DNA of 64,000 nucleotides, taken from assembly GCF_000227685.2 (NCBI RefSeq), contig NZ_CP007029.1:1-64000 (forward strand). Reading direction: 5' to 3'. This document shows, piece by piece, positions 42,224 through 50,138 of this stretch; positions within the stretch are counted from its first letter, which is position 1, and every line of letters starts with the position of its first letter. This stretch comes from Thioalkalivibrio paradoxus ARh 1 (lineage in GTDB: Bacteria > Pseudomonadota > Gammaproteobacteria > Ectothiorhodospirales > Ectothiorhodospiraceae). Both the position numbers and the translations under genes were made by a program. Below the pieces are notes generated by a model, which ran no database searches, was not told the DNA's origin, and worked only from the letters and a program-made list of their open reading frames with translations.

Positions 42224-42249
42224 ATGTTCCCAGGCGAGACCTGACACCA
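42224..42249 (-). repeat. RAYT-associated motif copy (degenerate)
   Basis: ATGTTCCCAGGCGAGACC then TGACACCA, the inverted form of GGGGTCAGGTCTCGCC plus TTGTAACAT with a few changes. Ends the truncated family 1 module. Confidence 0.7.
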
Positions 42250-42349
42250 TGTGACCCCCGTAGTCGGCATTCCCATGCCGACAGTTACCGTCGATCACCC
42301 CAGCGTGATAGCCTGATTGTGCAAGTCATATCAATTAGGTTGGTTGAGC

Positions 42350-42628
42350 ATGCAGAGAGAGGCGCCCGCCATGACTGTCCGGCAGAACCTTGGCGAATTG
42401 ATCAACGAAGTGCAGTACCGGCACGACCGCATCGTGATCACCAAGGCGGGTAAGCCCGTAGCCGCCCTGATCGACATGAACCTCTACGAGCGCATCCGGC
42501 AGATGGACGACGAATTTGCCGCCATGGCAGACGAATTTGCGCAGGCCTTTACGGCGATTCCGGAGCCGGAGGGGCTCGCGATGCTGGACGAAGCGGTGCG
42601 CGCCGCCCGGGGGCGGGCGGCTGAGTGA
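42350..42628 (+). CDS. Phd/YefM-type antitoxin
   Basis: 92 residues. N-terminal Phd DNA-binding fold (VRQNLGELINEVQYRHDRI, then VITKAGKPVAALIDMNLYER). It would neutralise and co-repress the PIN toxin that follows. ATG 42350 or 42371 are both possible; the earlier fits the family N-terminus. Its stop overlaps the toxin GTG start by four bases. Confidence 0.85.
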   Translation: MQREAPAMTVRQNLGELINEVQYRHDRIVITKAGKPVAALIDMNLYERIRQMDDEFAAMADEFAQAFTAIPEPEGLAMLDEAVRAARGRAAE

Positions 42629-43035
42629 GGGTTGTGGTGGATACCAACGTGCTGCTGTCGGGCCTGATGTATCCCACCAGCACCCCCGGCCGGATTGTCG
42701 CTGCCTGGCGCAACGCGGCCTTCGAGCTTGTCCTGACCCGCGCGCAATTGACGGAAATCGCTCGGGTATTGAGCTACCCCAAGATCGCCCGGGTCCTGTG
42801 CTGGGATCCCGATCAATCGGAACGGTTTCTCAAGCAGCTGTACCTGAGGTCCGTGATGGTTCCACTGCCGGAATCGCTGCCGGCCGAGGTTCCGGCGGAT
42901 CCAGACGACTCCCCCATTCTCTCCAGTCTCCTCGTCGCCCGCGCAGAGTATCTGGTGACGGGGGATTCCGACCTCCTCGCGCTTAAGGACCGATATCCGA
43001 TCCTGGCACCCCAGGCGTTTGTGGCCCTGCTGTGA
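42625..43035 (+). CDS. PIN-domain toxin (COG1569 type)
   Basis: 136 residues. PIN ribonuclease fold with acidic residues in VVVDTNVLLSGL (Asp6), a central Glu in LTEIARVLSYPKI, and C-terminal PDDSPILSSLLVARA and TGDSDLL (Asp). Likely RNA-cleaving toxin of the pair. GTG start overlapping the antitoxin stop. Confidence 0.85.
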   Translation: MRVVVDTNVLLSGLMYPTSTPGRIVAAWRNAAFELVLTRAQLTEIARVLSYPKIARVLCWDPDQSERFLKQLYLRSVMVPLPESLPAEVPADPDDSPILSSLLVARAEYLVTGDSDLLALKDRYPILAPQAFVALL

Positions 43036-43069
43036 GTCCTCCCAAACCAAATCGGTATACCGCGCTTAG

Positions 43070-43180
43070 ATGAGCGATGCTGCCCTTCACCCGGAGCGTG
43101 TTACCGACGCCGAAAGGCATCTGGGGTTGGTCGTCTGGGCTCTTGAAGAACCGAGTTGGGAGCGAGCGTGCATCCAATAG
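43070..43180 (+). pseudogene. Remnant of a RelB-like antitoxin gene
   Basis: The 36-residue frame MSDAALHPERVTDAERHLGL follows the N-terminus of the intact antitoxin at 45856 (MSDAVLHPEYITDAEGHRKS), including DNA-level similarity, then diverges and stops. The nucleotidyltransferase remnant begins within it. Confidence 0.75.
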
Positions 43181-43453
43181 TCGAGAAGCACCGTCATGAG
43201 CTGAGGGCCCTGGCCTTGCGGCATGGATTGCGGAACTTGCAAGTGTTCGGATCCATGGCTCGCGACGATGCCCGCGCGGATAGCGACGTCGACCTGCTCG
43301 TCGACGTGCCGCCGGGAGTGTCTGCGTTCGTTCTCGGGGGCGATGCTGATGGATGCACAGGACCTGCTCGGCAGGCGGGTGGATATCGTCACGCGATCGG
43401 CCCTCAACCCCGCCCTGCGGGAACGGGTCCTGCGTGAAGCGAAGCGCCTGTAA
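43168..43453 (+). pseudogene. Frameshifted MntA-like minimal nucleotidyltransferase
   Basis: Reading from GTG 43168 gives VHPIVEKHRHELRALALRHG and the catalytic motif VFGSMARDDARADSDVDLLV (GSxAR...DxDLLV), up to VSAFVLGG at about 43340. The rest of the family pattern (MLMDAQDLLGRRVDIVTRS, ending LRERVLREAKRL) continues in the +1 frame to 43453. One extra base near the GGGGG run at 43336-43341 explains both. Such nucleotidyltransferases pair with HepT toxins; no hepT is visible downstream. Either a decayed gene or an assembly error. Confidence 0.8.
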
Positions 43454-43586
43454 CCGGTCGGGTCTTCATCAGGCGCTTGTGGGGACGCCGGCGTGCCGTC
43501 TATCGTCGAAACGGCGGTTGATCGTTGATCGCGCTATGCTGGTATCGCGCTGAGCAGTTGCCTGGAAATCCGGGGGAGATCCCGTC

Positions 43587-43811
43587 ATGAATGACCTTCT
43601 GAGGAGAATCACCGTGAACCCCGCACAGTGCGGCGGTCGCCCCTGTGTGCGCGGCATGCGCATTCGGGTCACCGATGTATTGGACCTGCTGGCGCAGGGC
43701 CTGAGCACCGAGCAGGTCCTCGCCGAAATGCCCGATCTCGAGGCAGAGGACATCGCGGCCGCATTGCAGTACGCCGCACGCAAGCTCAAACACCCGATCT
43801 TGGCCGCATGA
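43587..43811 (+). CDS. DUF433 antitoxin-like protein
   Basis: 74 residues. RITVNPAQCGGRPCVRGMRI, then VTDVLDLLAQGLSTEQVLAE and LEAEDIAAALQYAARKL is the standard DUF433 pattern, a small HTH antitoxin. GGGGGAGA lies about 12 bases before the ATG. Overlaps a truncated DUF5615 toxin start (ATGA). Confidence 0.9.
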   Translation: MNDLLRRITVNPAQCGGRPCVRGMRIRVTDVLDLLAQGLSTEQVLAEMPDLEAEDIAAALQYAARKLKHPILAA

Positions 43812-43918
43812 GAATCTGGGTTGACGCCCAACTCTCTCCCCACCTCGCCCCCTGGCTCACCGAGCGCTTCGGAGAGCATCCGGCTCGAGAACCTTCATTT
43901 TCGCTATCCCAACGCTGA
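43808..43918 (+). pseudogene. Truncated DUF5615 (PIN-like) toxin
   Basis: MRIWVDAQLSPHLAPWLTER is the conserved N-terminus of DUF5615 toxins with the first catalytic Asp. After about residue 22 (near 43873) the sequence switches to a different gene, the ABC transporter fragment, and the frame ends after 36 residues. The family is normally about 110-120 residues, so the toxin must be inactive while its antitoxin is intact. Confidence 0.85.
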
Positions 43919-44537
43919 CTCCGGCACCCTGGCCGGCATAAATCTCGCCATCCGGCGCGGCGAGTCGGTCGGCATCATTGGACCCAGCGGCTCGGGCAAG
44001 AGCACGCTGATCGACGTGATTCTCGGCCTGCTCGAACCCGCCTCGGGCCGGGTTCTGGTCGATGGCGAAGACATTCGGGCGAGTCTGCCGGCCTGGCAGC
44101 GGCGAATCGGCTACGTCCAGCAGGACATCTACCTGCTTGACGACACGATCCGCCGCAACATCGCGTTCGGCGTGGCGGACGCGGATGTCGACGAATCTCG
44201 GCTGTCGGACGCGGTGCGGGCTGCCAACCTCGAGCCCGTCATCGAGTGCTTCCACAAGGGTCTCGAGACCGTGATCGGCAACCGCGGAATCCTGCTGTCG
44301 GGCGGGCAGCGCCAGCGCATTGCCATCGTGCGCGCCTTGTACACCCAGCCCGGCGTGCTCGGGCTCGACGAAGCCACCTCGGCGCTCGACAACGAAACCG
44401 AAAACGAGGTGGTGGAGGCCATCGACCGGCTGCGCGGCGAGCGCACCATCATGATCATTGCGCACCGGCTCAGCACGCTACGCGGCTGCGAACGGTTGTA
44501 CCGCCTGGTGAACGGGCGCATCGAGCCCGACGCGTGA
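43874..44537 (+). pseudogene. ABC transporter nucleotide-binding domain fragment
   Basis: From SIRLENLHFRYPNADSGTLA to the end there is a complete ATPase domain: Walker A GPSGSGKST, Q-loop YVQQDIYLLDD, signature LSGGQRQR, Walker B VLGLDEATSALD, H-loop AHRLSTL. The transmembrane half expected N-terminal to it is absent, its place being taken by the DUF5615 remnant. The translated frame can be read from 43821, but its first residues are meaningless. It is related to, but distinct from, the intact transporter at 46547. It could still be expressed as a lone ATPase, but a truncated gene is likelier. Confidence 0.8.
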
Positions 44538-44589
44538 ACCGGCCCAGGAAACAGGGTCACCGGATATTCATCCACCAAGAGAGGCCACC

Positions 44590-45567
44590 ATGGATGGTGA
44601 AGAACGGACCGACGACTACGATTCGCCATGGAAGGACGCGATCACCCGCTACCTGCCGGAGTTCATGGCGTTCTACTTCCCGGACGCCGATGCCGAGATC
44701 GACTGGAACCGGTCGCATCGGTTTCTCGATCAGGAACTGGCGCAGGTGGTCCGGGATGCCGAACTGGGCAAGCGGAGCGTCGATCGCCTGGTGGAAGTGG
44801 CGACCCACACTTCCGGCACGCGCTGGGTCTACGTGCATCTCGAAGTGCAGGGCCAGCACGACGCGGGCTTTGCCGAGCGGCTGTTCGTGTACAACTACCG
44901 GCTGTTCGACCGCTACCGCCGGCCGATCGCCACTCTGGCCGTTCTCGCCGACGAGCGCCCGCACTGGAAACCCGAGCGTTACGGCTACGAACTCTTCGGC
45001 TGCCGGCACTATCTGGAATTTCCGGCGGTCAAACTGCTGGATTACCAAGACCGGCTGGAGCCGTTGCTGGCCGATCCGAACCCGTTTGCGCTGGTGACAG
45101 CGGCGCATCTGCTCACGCGGCAAACGCGGCACGACCCGCAGGGCCGGTATGCGGCGAAATGGCGGCTGGCGCGATTGCTCTACCAGCGGGACTGGGACCG
45201 GCAGCGGATCATCGACCTGTTCGCGGTGATCGACTGGTTGCTACGCTTGCCGCAAGAACTGGAAGAACGGCTTTGGGGAGCGGTGATGGAACTGGAGAAG
45301 GAGAAGAACATGCCATACGTGACATCGGTTGAGCGGATCGGGCTGCGCCGGGGCCTGGAACAGGGCCGCAAGGAAGGTCTGCAGGAAGGCAGCAGAATAG
45401 GCCGTCAGGAAGGCGAGGCAATCGTGCTTCTCCGCCAGATCGAACTCAAGTTTGGCCCGCCGGATGCCGCCGTGCGCAAGCGCGTGCAATCCGCCGACGC
45501 GGAGACGCTGCTGCGGTGGTCCGAACGCATCCTGACCGCCGCGAGTCTGGACGAACTCTTCGCCTGA
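44590..45567 (+). CDS. Rpn/DUF4351-type PD-(D/E)XK protein (family 1, intact)
   Basis: 325 residues. N-terminal nuclease-like domain (WKDAITRYLPEFMAFYFPDA, then WVYVHLEVQGQHDAGFAERL with the E-x-Q pair), a middle helical region, and a C-terminal charged coil (ERIGLRRGLEQGRKEGLQEG, SRIGRQEGEAIVLLRQI) ending with the DUF4351-type LLRWSERILTAASLDELF. Related Rpn proteins are recombination-promoting nucleases often carried on mobile DNA. Activity here is inferred. A partial paralogue lies at 41769. ATG 44590 follows AGAGAGG. Confidence 0.85.
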   Translation: MDGEERTDDYDSPWKDAITRYLPEFMAFYFPDADAEIDWNRSHRFLDQELAQVVRDAELGKRSVDRLVEVATHTSGTRWVYVHLEVQGQHDAGFAERLFVYNYRLFDRYRRPIATLAVLADERPHWKPERYGYELFGCRHYLEFPAVKLLDYQDRLEPLLADPNPFALVTAAHLLTRQTRHDPQGRYAAKWRLARLLYQRDWDRQRIIDLFAVIDWLLRLPQELEERLWGAVMELEKEKNMPYVTSVERIGLRRGLEQGRKEGLQEGSRIGRQEGEAIVLLRQIELKFGPPDAAVRKRVQSADAETLLRWSERILTAASLDELFA

Positions 45568-45757
45568 TCGCCTTGACGGTGCATCACCCATCAGGAGCCG
45601 GGTCTGAACCCCTTGGTCATGGCCCGCAACCCGTAGGAGGCCAGTCCCCTGGCCGATTGCCCTCCATTGCCAGAGTTGGCCCGGTGCCATGAAGGGCGGA
45701 GTCGCCGCCCCCTCCCGAAGACCGGCCCACACGAACGGATGCCGCCGTGAACTGCCC

Positions 45758-45782
45758 ATGTTACAAGGCGAGACCTGACCCC
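45758..45782 (-). repeat. RAYT-associated motif copy
   Basis: ATGTTACAAGGCGAGACC then TGACCCC, inverted orientation, after the intact family 1 Rpn-type gene and just before the RelBE-like module. The rest of 45568-45855 shows no gene. Confidence 0.85.
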
Positions 45783-45855
45783 ATTCATGCGTGTTCTTGC
45801 GATCGCGCCCGACGCTGGGCTAGGTTGGCGAATGGTTTCTGGTTCGGAGACAACG

Positions 45856-46059
45856 ATGAGCGATGCTGTCCTTCACCCTGAGTACATTACCGACGCCGAA
45901 GGGCATCGGAAATCGGTTGTCCTGCCTCTTGAGGAATACGAAGCCCTGATGGAGGACCTTGCGGATCTGGCAATCGTCGCGGAGCGGCGTTCGGAACCCG
46001 TCCACTCGCATCAAGCGGTCAAGGCAGAGCTGGAACGAGATGGGTATCTACCCGATTGA
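45856..46059 (+). CDS. RelB/Phd-like antitoxin
   Basis: 67 residues: MSDAVLHPEYITDAEGHRKS, VVLPLEEYEALMEDLADLAI, then a charged C-terminus SHQAVKAELERDGYLPD that would bind the toxin. Pairs with the RelE-like frame that starts 20 bases before its stop. A longer upstream reading to 45787 has no ribosome site. A decayed copy lies at 43070. Confidence 0.82.
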   Translation: MSDAVLHPEYITDAEGHRKSVVLPLEEYEALMEDLADLAIVAERRSEPVHSHQAVKAELERDGYLPD

Positions 46060-46302
46060 GTGGAAAGCGTCCGCCCTCAAGGAGTAAAACGCATTGAACG
46101 CGATACCGTCCCCCGGATTTTCGCGGCCGTGGACGCCCTCGCGAGCGACCCGAGGCCCAGTGGATGCCGAAAACTTGCAGGTGCTTCGATGACCTACCGG
46201 TTGCGCGTCGGGCGCTATCGGGTCGTGTACACGGTAGAAGATGAGTGCCTCGTGGTTCAGGTCATCCGCGTGGGCCACCGTGGAGTGGTGTATCAGAAAT
46301 AG
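46040..46302 (+). pseudogene. RelE-type toxin broken by a frameshift
   Basis: From ATG 46040 the N-terminus MGIYPIEWKASALKE is the normal RelE start but meets TAA at 46085. The remainder of the family (VKRIERDTVPRIFAAVDAL, CRKLAGASMTYRLRVGRYRV, VYTVEDECLVVQVIRVGHRG) continues in another frame to 46302. One missing base near 46084 restores it. A shortened product from GTG 46060 is possible but would lack the first strand. So either an inactivated toxin or a sequence error. Confidence 0.8.
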
Positions 46303-46394
46303 GTCGTCGACACCCCCGGCTCCGCGCTGCCCCAGCCGTCCCCGGGAGGCAGCGCCGTGAACGAACGATTGTTCCGTCCTCACCCGCCCGCCGA

Positions 46395-46550
46395 ATGATC
46401 CAGGCCCTCAAGCAGCGCTGGGACCTCCTCACACCGCGCGAGCGCCATTCGATCAGCTCGCGCCTGCTCGCCAACAACCTGCTCGAGCCATGCACAGGGG
46501 CATTCGGCATGTCGAAACTCGTTACGCCAGCAGCCCGAAAGCCAGCATGA
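46395..46550 (+). pseudogene. N-terminal fragment of an ABC transporter gene
   Basis: 51-residue frame beginning MIQALKQRWDLLTPRERHSI, which parallels the N-terminus of the intact transporter that follows (MNDTVRQLWEILTPKARRRF). Similarity stops after about 30 residues. It may be the other end of the transporter whose ATPase domain is stranded at 43874, or a partial duplication of the intact gene. Confidence 0.55.
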
Positions 46551-48316
46551 ACGACACGGTGAGGCAGCTCTGGGAAATTCTCACGCCGAAAGCGCGCCGG
46601 CGCTTTTTCATCGTGCTGCTGCTGGTGCTGGCGATGACCGCGCTGGAAACTGTCGGGGTCGTCTCCATCATGCCGTTTCTGGCGGTCTTGGGGAACCCGG
46701 ACCTGGTCACCCAGCAACCCCAGCTCGCGGCGCTTTACGAGTGGCTGGGCTTCGAAACGCCTGTGCAGTTCGTGGTGGCGCTTGGGGCCGCGTCCGCCGC
46801 CGTGGTGGTCATCGGCTCGCTGTTCAAATCCGTCACGATGCACGTCCTGTTCCGGTTTGCGCACTTGCAGCGCCATGAAATCAGTACGCGGCTGCTGCAA
46901 ACCTACCTGCAACAGCCCTACGCCTGGTTCCTGGGCAGAAACAGCGCCGATCTATCCAAGCGCATGTTGTCCGAGGTGGACCAGCTCGGGAAGGACCTGC
47001 TGCTCCCCGTGATCCAGATGATCGCCCACGGCATGGTCATCCTGGCCATGGTGTTGTTGCTGATCGTCTACGACCCGCTGATGGCCCTGCTGGCCGCCGG
47101 GGTCGTCGGGAGCCTCTACTTCATCATTTACCGAATCGTGCGCGTCCGGCTCGGCCGCATCGGCAGGGAACGCCGCGAAGCCAACACCGAACGCTTCCAG
47201 GCCGCCTCGGAAGCCCTGGGAGGCATCAAGGCGATTACGCTCACCGGCAAGGTGCAAACCTATCTGGACCGCTTCCGCCATCCGTCGCGGACCTACTCCC
47301 GGCATCTGGCCGCGAACGACACGTTGGGGCAGGTGCCGCTCTACCTGGTGGAAGCCACCGGCTACGCCGGGCTGGTGGCGCTGGTGTTGGTACTGGCCTG
47401 GCGGGGCGACAACCTGGGTCAGATTCTGCCGGTGATCGGCCTGTACGGATTTGCCGCCTACCGCATGCTCCCTGCCGCCCAGATCGTCTATCGCGGCTTC
47501 GCCCGGCTGCGCTTCGGCGCCGCCGCACTCGAACACATCCACCGGGACCTGCACCTGCCAACTCGCACACACGCCCCGGCGCCGAAGCCCTGGATACCCC
47601 AACAGCATATCCGCCTCGCGGGAGTCACCTACGCCTACCCGGCCAGCGAGCATCGCCCGGTGCTCAGGAACATCGACCTCGAGATTCCTGTCAACCACAC
47701 CATCGGCATCATTGGTGCAACCGGCTCGGGCAAGTCCACGTTGCTCGACATCATCCTCGGCCTGCTGGAGCCGACGCGAGGCCAGGTCCGCATCGACGAC
47801 CAACCCTTGACCCCGGAGAATCTGCCTGCCTGGCACCGGGCCATCGGCTATGTCCCGCAGGAGATCTACCTGCTCGACCATACCGTGGCCGCCAACATCG
47901 CGCTGGGCCTGCGGCCGGAGGAAATCGACCGGGCTGCACTGGAGGCGGCCGCCAGGGCAGCGCAGATCCACGATTTCATCGTCAACGAGCTGCCCCAGGG
48001 CTACGAATCCACCGTCGGCGAGCGGGGCATCCGGCTATCCGGCGGCCAACGCCAGCGCATCGGGATTGCCCGTGCCCTGTACCATAACCCGCCGGTGCTG
48101 ATTCTCGACGAGGCCACCAGTTCGCTGGATGTCGAGACCGAGAAGGAAGTCCAGGCGGCCATCGATGCGCTGCAGGGGCGGAAAACCATCCTGATCGTCG
48201 CGCATCGCATGAGCGCGGTCGAGCGGTGTGACCGCATCGTGCAACTGCATGATTGCCGCATCCACTCGATCCAGAGGTTCCAGATACATGAAAAGCCGTC
48301 TTTACCGCTGGGCTGA
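46547..48316 (+). CDS. ABC transporter, fused permease-ATPase (PglK/WlaB/MsbA-like flippase)
   Basis: 589 residues. Six-helix membrane domain (about 20-320; ALETVGVVSIMPFLAVLGNP typical of lipid-linked oligosaccharide flippases) then an ATPase domain: Walker A GATGSGKST at 390-398, LSGGQRQR at 497, Walker B VLILDEATSSLD from 517, H-loop AHRMSAV. The two-gene surface-polymer context suggests export of a lipid-linked glycan. Overlaps the next gene by 29 bases. Confidence 0.9.
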   Translation: MNDTVRQLWEILTPKARRRFFIVLLLVLAMTALETVGVVSIMPFLAVLGNPDLVTQQPQLAALYEWLGFETPVQFVVALGAASAAVVVIGSLFKSVTMHVLFRFAHLQRHEISTRLLQTYLQQPYAWFLGRNSADLSKRMLSEVDQLGKDLLLPVIQMIAHGMVILAMVLLLIVYDPLMALLAAGVVGSLYFIIYRIVRVRLGRIGRERREANTERFQAASEALGGIKAITLTGKVQTYLDRFRHPSRTYSRHLAANDTLGQVPLYLVEATGYAGLVALVLVLAWRGDNLGQILPVIGLYGFAAYRMLPAAQIVYRGFARLRFGAAALEHIHRDLHLPTRTHAPAPKPWIPQQHIRLAGVTYAYPASEHRPVLRNIDLEIPVNHTIGIIGATGSGKSTLLDIILGLLEPTRGQVRIDDQPLTPENLPAWHRAIGYVPQEIYLLDHTVAANIALGLRPEEIDRAALEAAARAAQIHDFIVNELPQGYESTVGERGIRLSGGQRQRIGIARALYHNPPVLILDEATSSLDVETEKEVQAAIDALQGRKTILIVAHRMSAVERCDRIVQLHDCRIHSIQRFQIHEKPSLPLG

Positions 48317-49007
48317 TCGCTGGGCCGTGCGCATGGCCGACCGGATGGGCGTGACGATTGCGCGTGCGAAGCCGCTCGATCTGCGTGGCTGCGACATCCA
48401 TCCGCTGGAAGCCTGGTACCGAGCTGGGCGGTATCAGCCGGTTCTGATGGATGTTCCGCTATCGAAACTACGCGGCTTGGGCAGCGCGGCCTTCCGCTGT
48501 ACCGCGGATAGCAGCCATCCATTTATTAGCACCCTAATCGAATGCGAATCCGGAAAGGTTCGAGCCTATACCGGGTCAGCCTTGGAACAATTCTACGAAC
48601 GTTGGCAGCCCGCGAATGCAGCGGAGTACTTTGGCTTTGATAAGGACTCGGTCAGCCAGCGCATGCTGAGTCTACAGCCTGTCGAAGCCGTATTACCTTG
48701 GGACCGTTATCAGCCGTCAGATAGAAAAGCAAGATACCAAGATGTTGATCGAAGAAACTGGAATCATTGTGGGCCGGTAGATCTGCCGTTCGGCGATAAG
48801 GAATTCGAAAGACTTGTGACTGCCTATTCCTCCATAAAAGAGCGGTACGTTCGCCGCAATCCATTCGACGGGGATATCACCGGCTTGCTCATGATTCATG
48901 GGGGTTCCTGGTTTATTTACGTCAAAATCGGACAGCACCGGGTGGGCGTTTTCAGTGCATTAGGTTGCACGCAGATACCGATACGTCTTTTTTTCTTCTG
49001 CCGATGA
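48288..49007 (+). CDS. Unknown protein, paralogue of 49230-50138, probably frameshifted at a T7 run
   Basis: 239 residues as read, from ATG 48288 inside the end of the transporter gene. Pattern: LYRWADRWAVRMADRMGVTI, LRGCDIHPLEAWYRAG, DVPLSKLRGLGSAAFRC, then YVKIGQHRVGVFSALG. It ends in PIRLFFFCR right after seven T (48988-48994). In the +1 frame the family C-terminus continues (LPMIVRREDSTYWPHVVDGM, then FTNQQALKVFDRMQ) to a stop at 49127-49129, matching the neighbour. So the gene is phase-shifted there: a pseudogene, a slippage switch, or an error. The QHRVGVFSALG segment resembles the ParB/sulfiredoxin G-x-HR motif. AT-richer than its surroundings. Confidence 0.7.
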   Translation: MKSRLYRWADRWAVRMADRMGVTIARAKPLDLRGCDIHPLEAWYRAGRYQPVLMDVPLSKLRGLGSAAFRCTADSSHPFISTLIECESGKVRAYTGSALEQFYERWQPANAAEYFGFDKDSVSQRMLSLQPVEAVLPWDRYQPSDRKARYQDVDRRNWNHCGPVDLPFGDKEFERLVTAYSSIKERYVRRNPFDGDITGLLMIHGGSWFIYVKIGQHRVGVFSALGCTQIPIRLFFFCR

Positions 49008-49229
49008 TTGTGCGCCGTGAAGACTCTACTTATTGGCCCCACGTTGTGGACGGGATGTTTACCAATCAACAAGCGTTAAAGGTCTTTGACCGGATGCAAG
49101 TGGGGCTGCAGCCTTGGGTTAGGCAATAATCTCGAATGTCACCAAAAACCTCTTCGAAGCTATCCCGGTTCAGCGTTGGTCAGGATCTGGTGGACAGCCC
49201 CGTTGCGGGGTTTGGCTTGGAGAAGTCGG

Positions 49230-50138
49230 ATGCGCGATTCACTGCTGTGGCGAAGGCTGGATGATTGGGTGCTCGAGATCGCCGACCGATTAGGCGTCCA
49301 GGTTTCCCGTGCCCGTCCGGTTGAATTGCGAGGCGGCGAGGTTCATCCCCTCGAGGCTTACTATCGTGCCAATGGCCGCAACGTGGTGATCGACGTTCCC
49401 TTGGGTCGCATGCGCGGAATGGGCGCCAGCGCCTTTCCCTGTCACAAGGATTCTAATCATCCCTACATACGAACTTTGATCGAATACGAGTGTGGGCATG
49501 TACGCTATGCAGGATCGGCACTCGAACGGTTCTATGCTCAGTTTCGACCGGCAAACGCGGCGGAGTATCTAGGGTGTGCACCGCGAGGTAGCGGCTACGC
49601 GTCTATGAATGCTCCTTACGAGGCAGTCCTGCCGTGGGAGCACACCGATCCCGCTGCCCGCGCCATGAGTATTCGTAGAACTTTGCTCAAGGAACAACGT
49701 TCTCGCCTCAAGAGCCGGGCTATAGATCTCGATGACTGGCATCTGTTTGGACCCATGTCGGCGGATGCGGGCGAATATGCGTGGAAGCGGCTGGTCGGTG
49801 TTTTCCAATCGATACAAGCATCCGGATACAAGCGGTCCGGAAGGTTTGACGGTGATATTCAGGGTCTGGTCCTTCTCGATGACCGCTATCCTGATAACCA
49901 ACGATGGTGTCTCTACGTTACGGGTGGGCATCACCGGTCGGCGGTGCTCGGGGCTCTTGGGCACGAAACGGCCCCCGTACGGTTTCGCCGAAACCGGCCG
50001 CCGATCATTGTTCGCTCCCACGCTCCTCACTGGCCCCAAGTGGTGGATGGGATGATTTCCCTTGAGTCCGCCCTTTGCATATTCGATCGCATCATGGAAG
50101 GCCGTTCGCCCCCAGCGTCGCGGTGGGGTGATCCATGA
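49230..50138 (+). CDS. Unknown protein with a ParB/Srx-like GHHR motif in a glycan cluster
   Basis: 302 residues. Shares with the preceding gene VELRGGEVHPLEAYYRANG, DVPLGRMRGMGASAFPCHKD, GSALERFYAQFRPANAAEYL, YEAVLPWEHTDP, GRFDGDIQGLVLLDDRYP and a C-terminal APHWPQVVDGMISLESALCI. YVTGGHHRSAVLGALGHETA looks like the G-x-HR-x2-A-x3-LG core of the ParB/sulfiredoxin fold; this is inference from pattern only. No signal peptide or membrane helix. Overlaps the GT2 gene by four bases, so it is co-translated with glycan enzymes and may act on the same polymer. Lower GC than the core genes. Confidence 0.72.
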   Translation: MRDSLLWRRLDDWVLEIADRLGVQVSRARPVELRGGEVHPLEAYYRANGRNVVIDVPLGRMRGMGASAFPCHKDSNHPYIRTLIEYECGHVRYAGSALERFYAQFRPANAAEYLGCAPRGSGYASMNAPYEAVLPWEHTDPAARAMSIRRTLLKEQRSRLKSRAIDLDDWHLFGPMSADAGEYAWKRLVGVFQSIQASGYKRSGRFDGDIQGLVLLDDRYPDNQRWCLYVTGGHHRSAVLGALGHETAPVRFRRNRPPIIVRSHAPHWPQVVDGMISLESALCIFDRIMEGRSPPASRWGDP

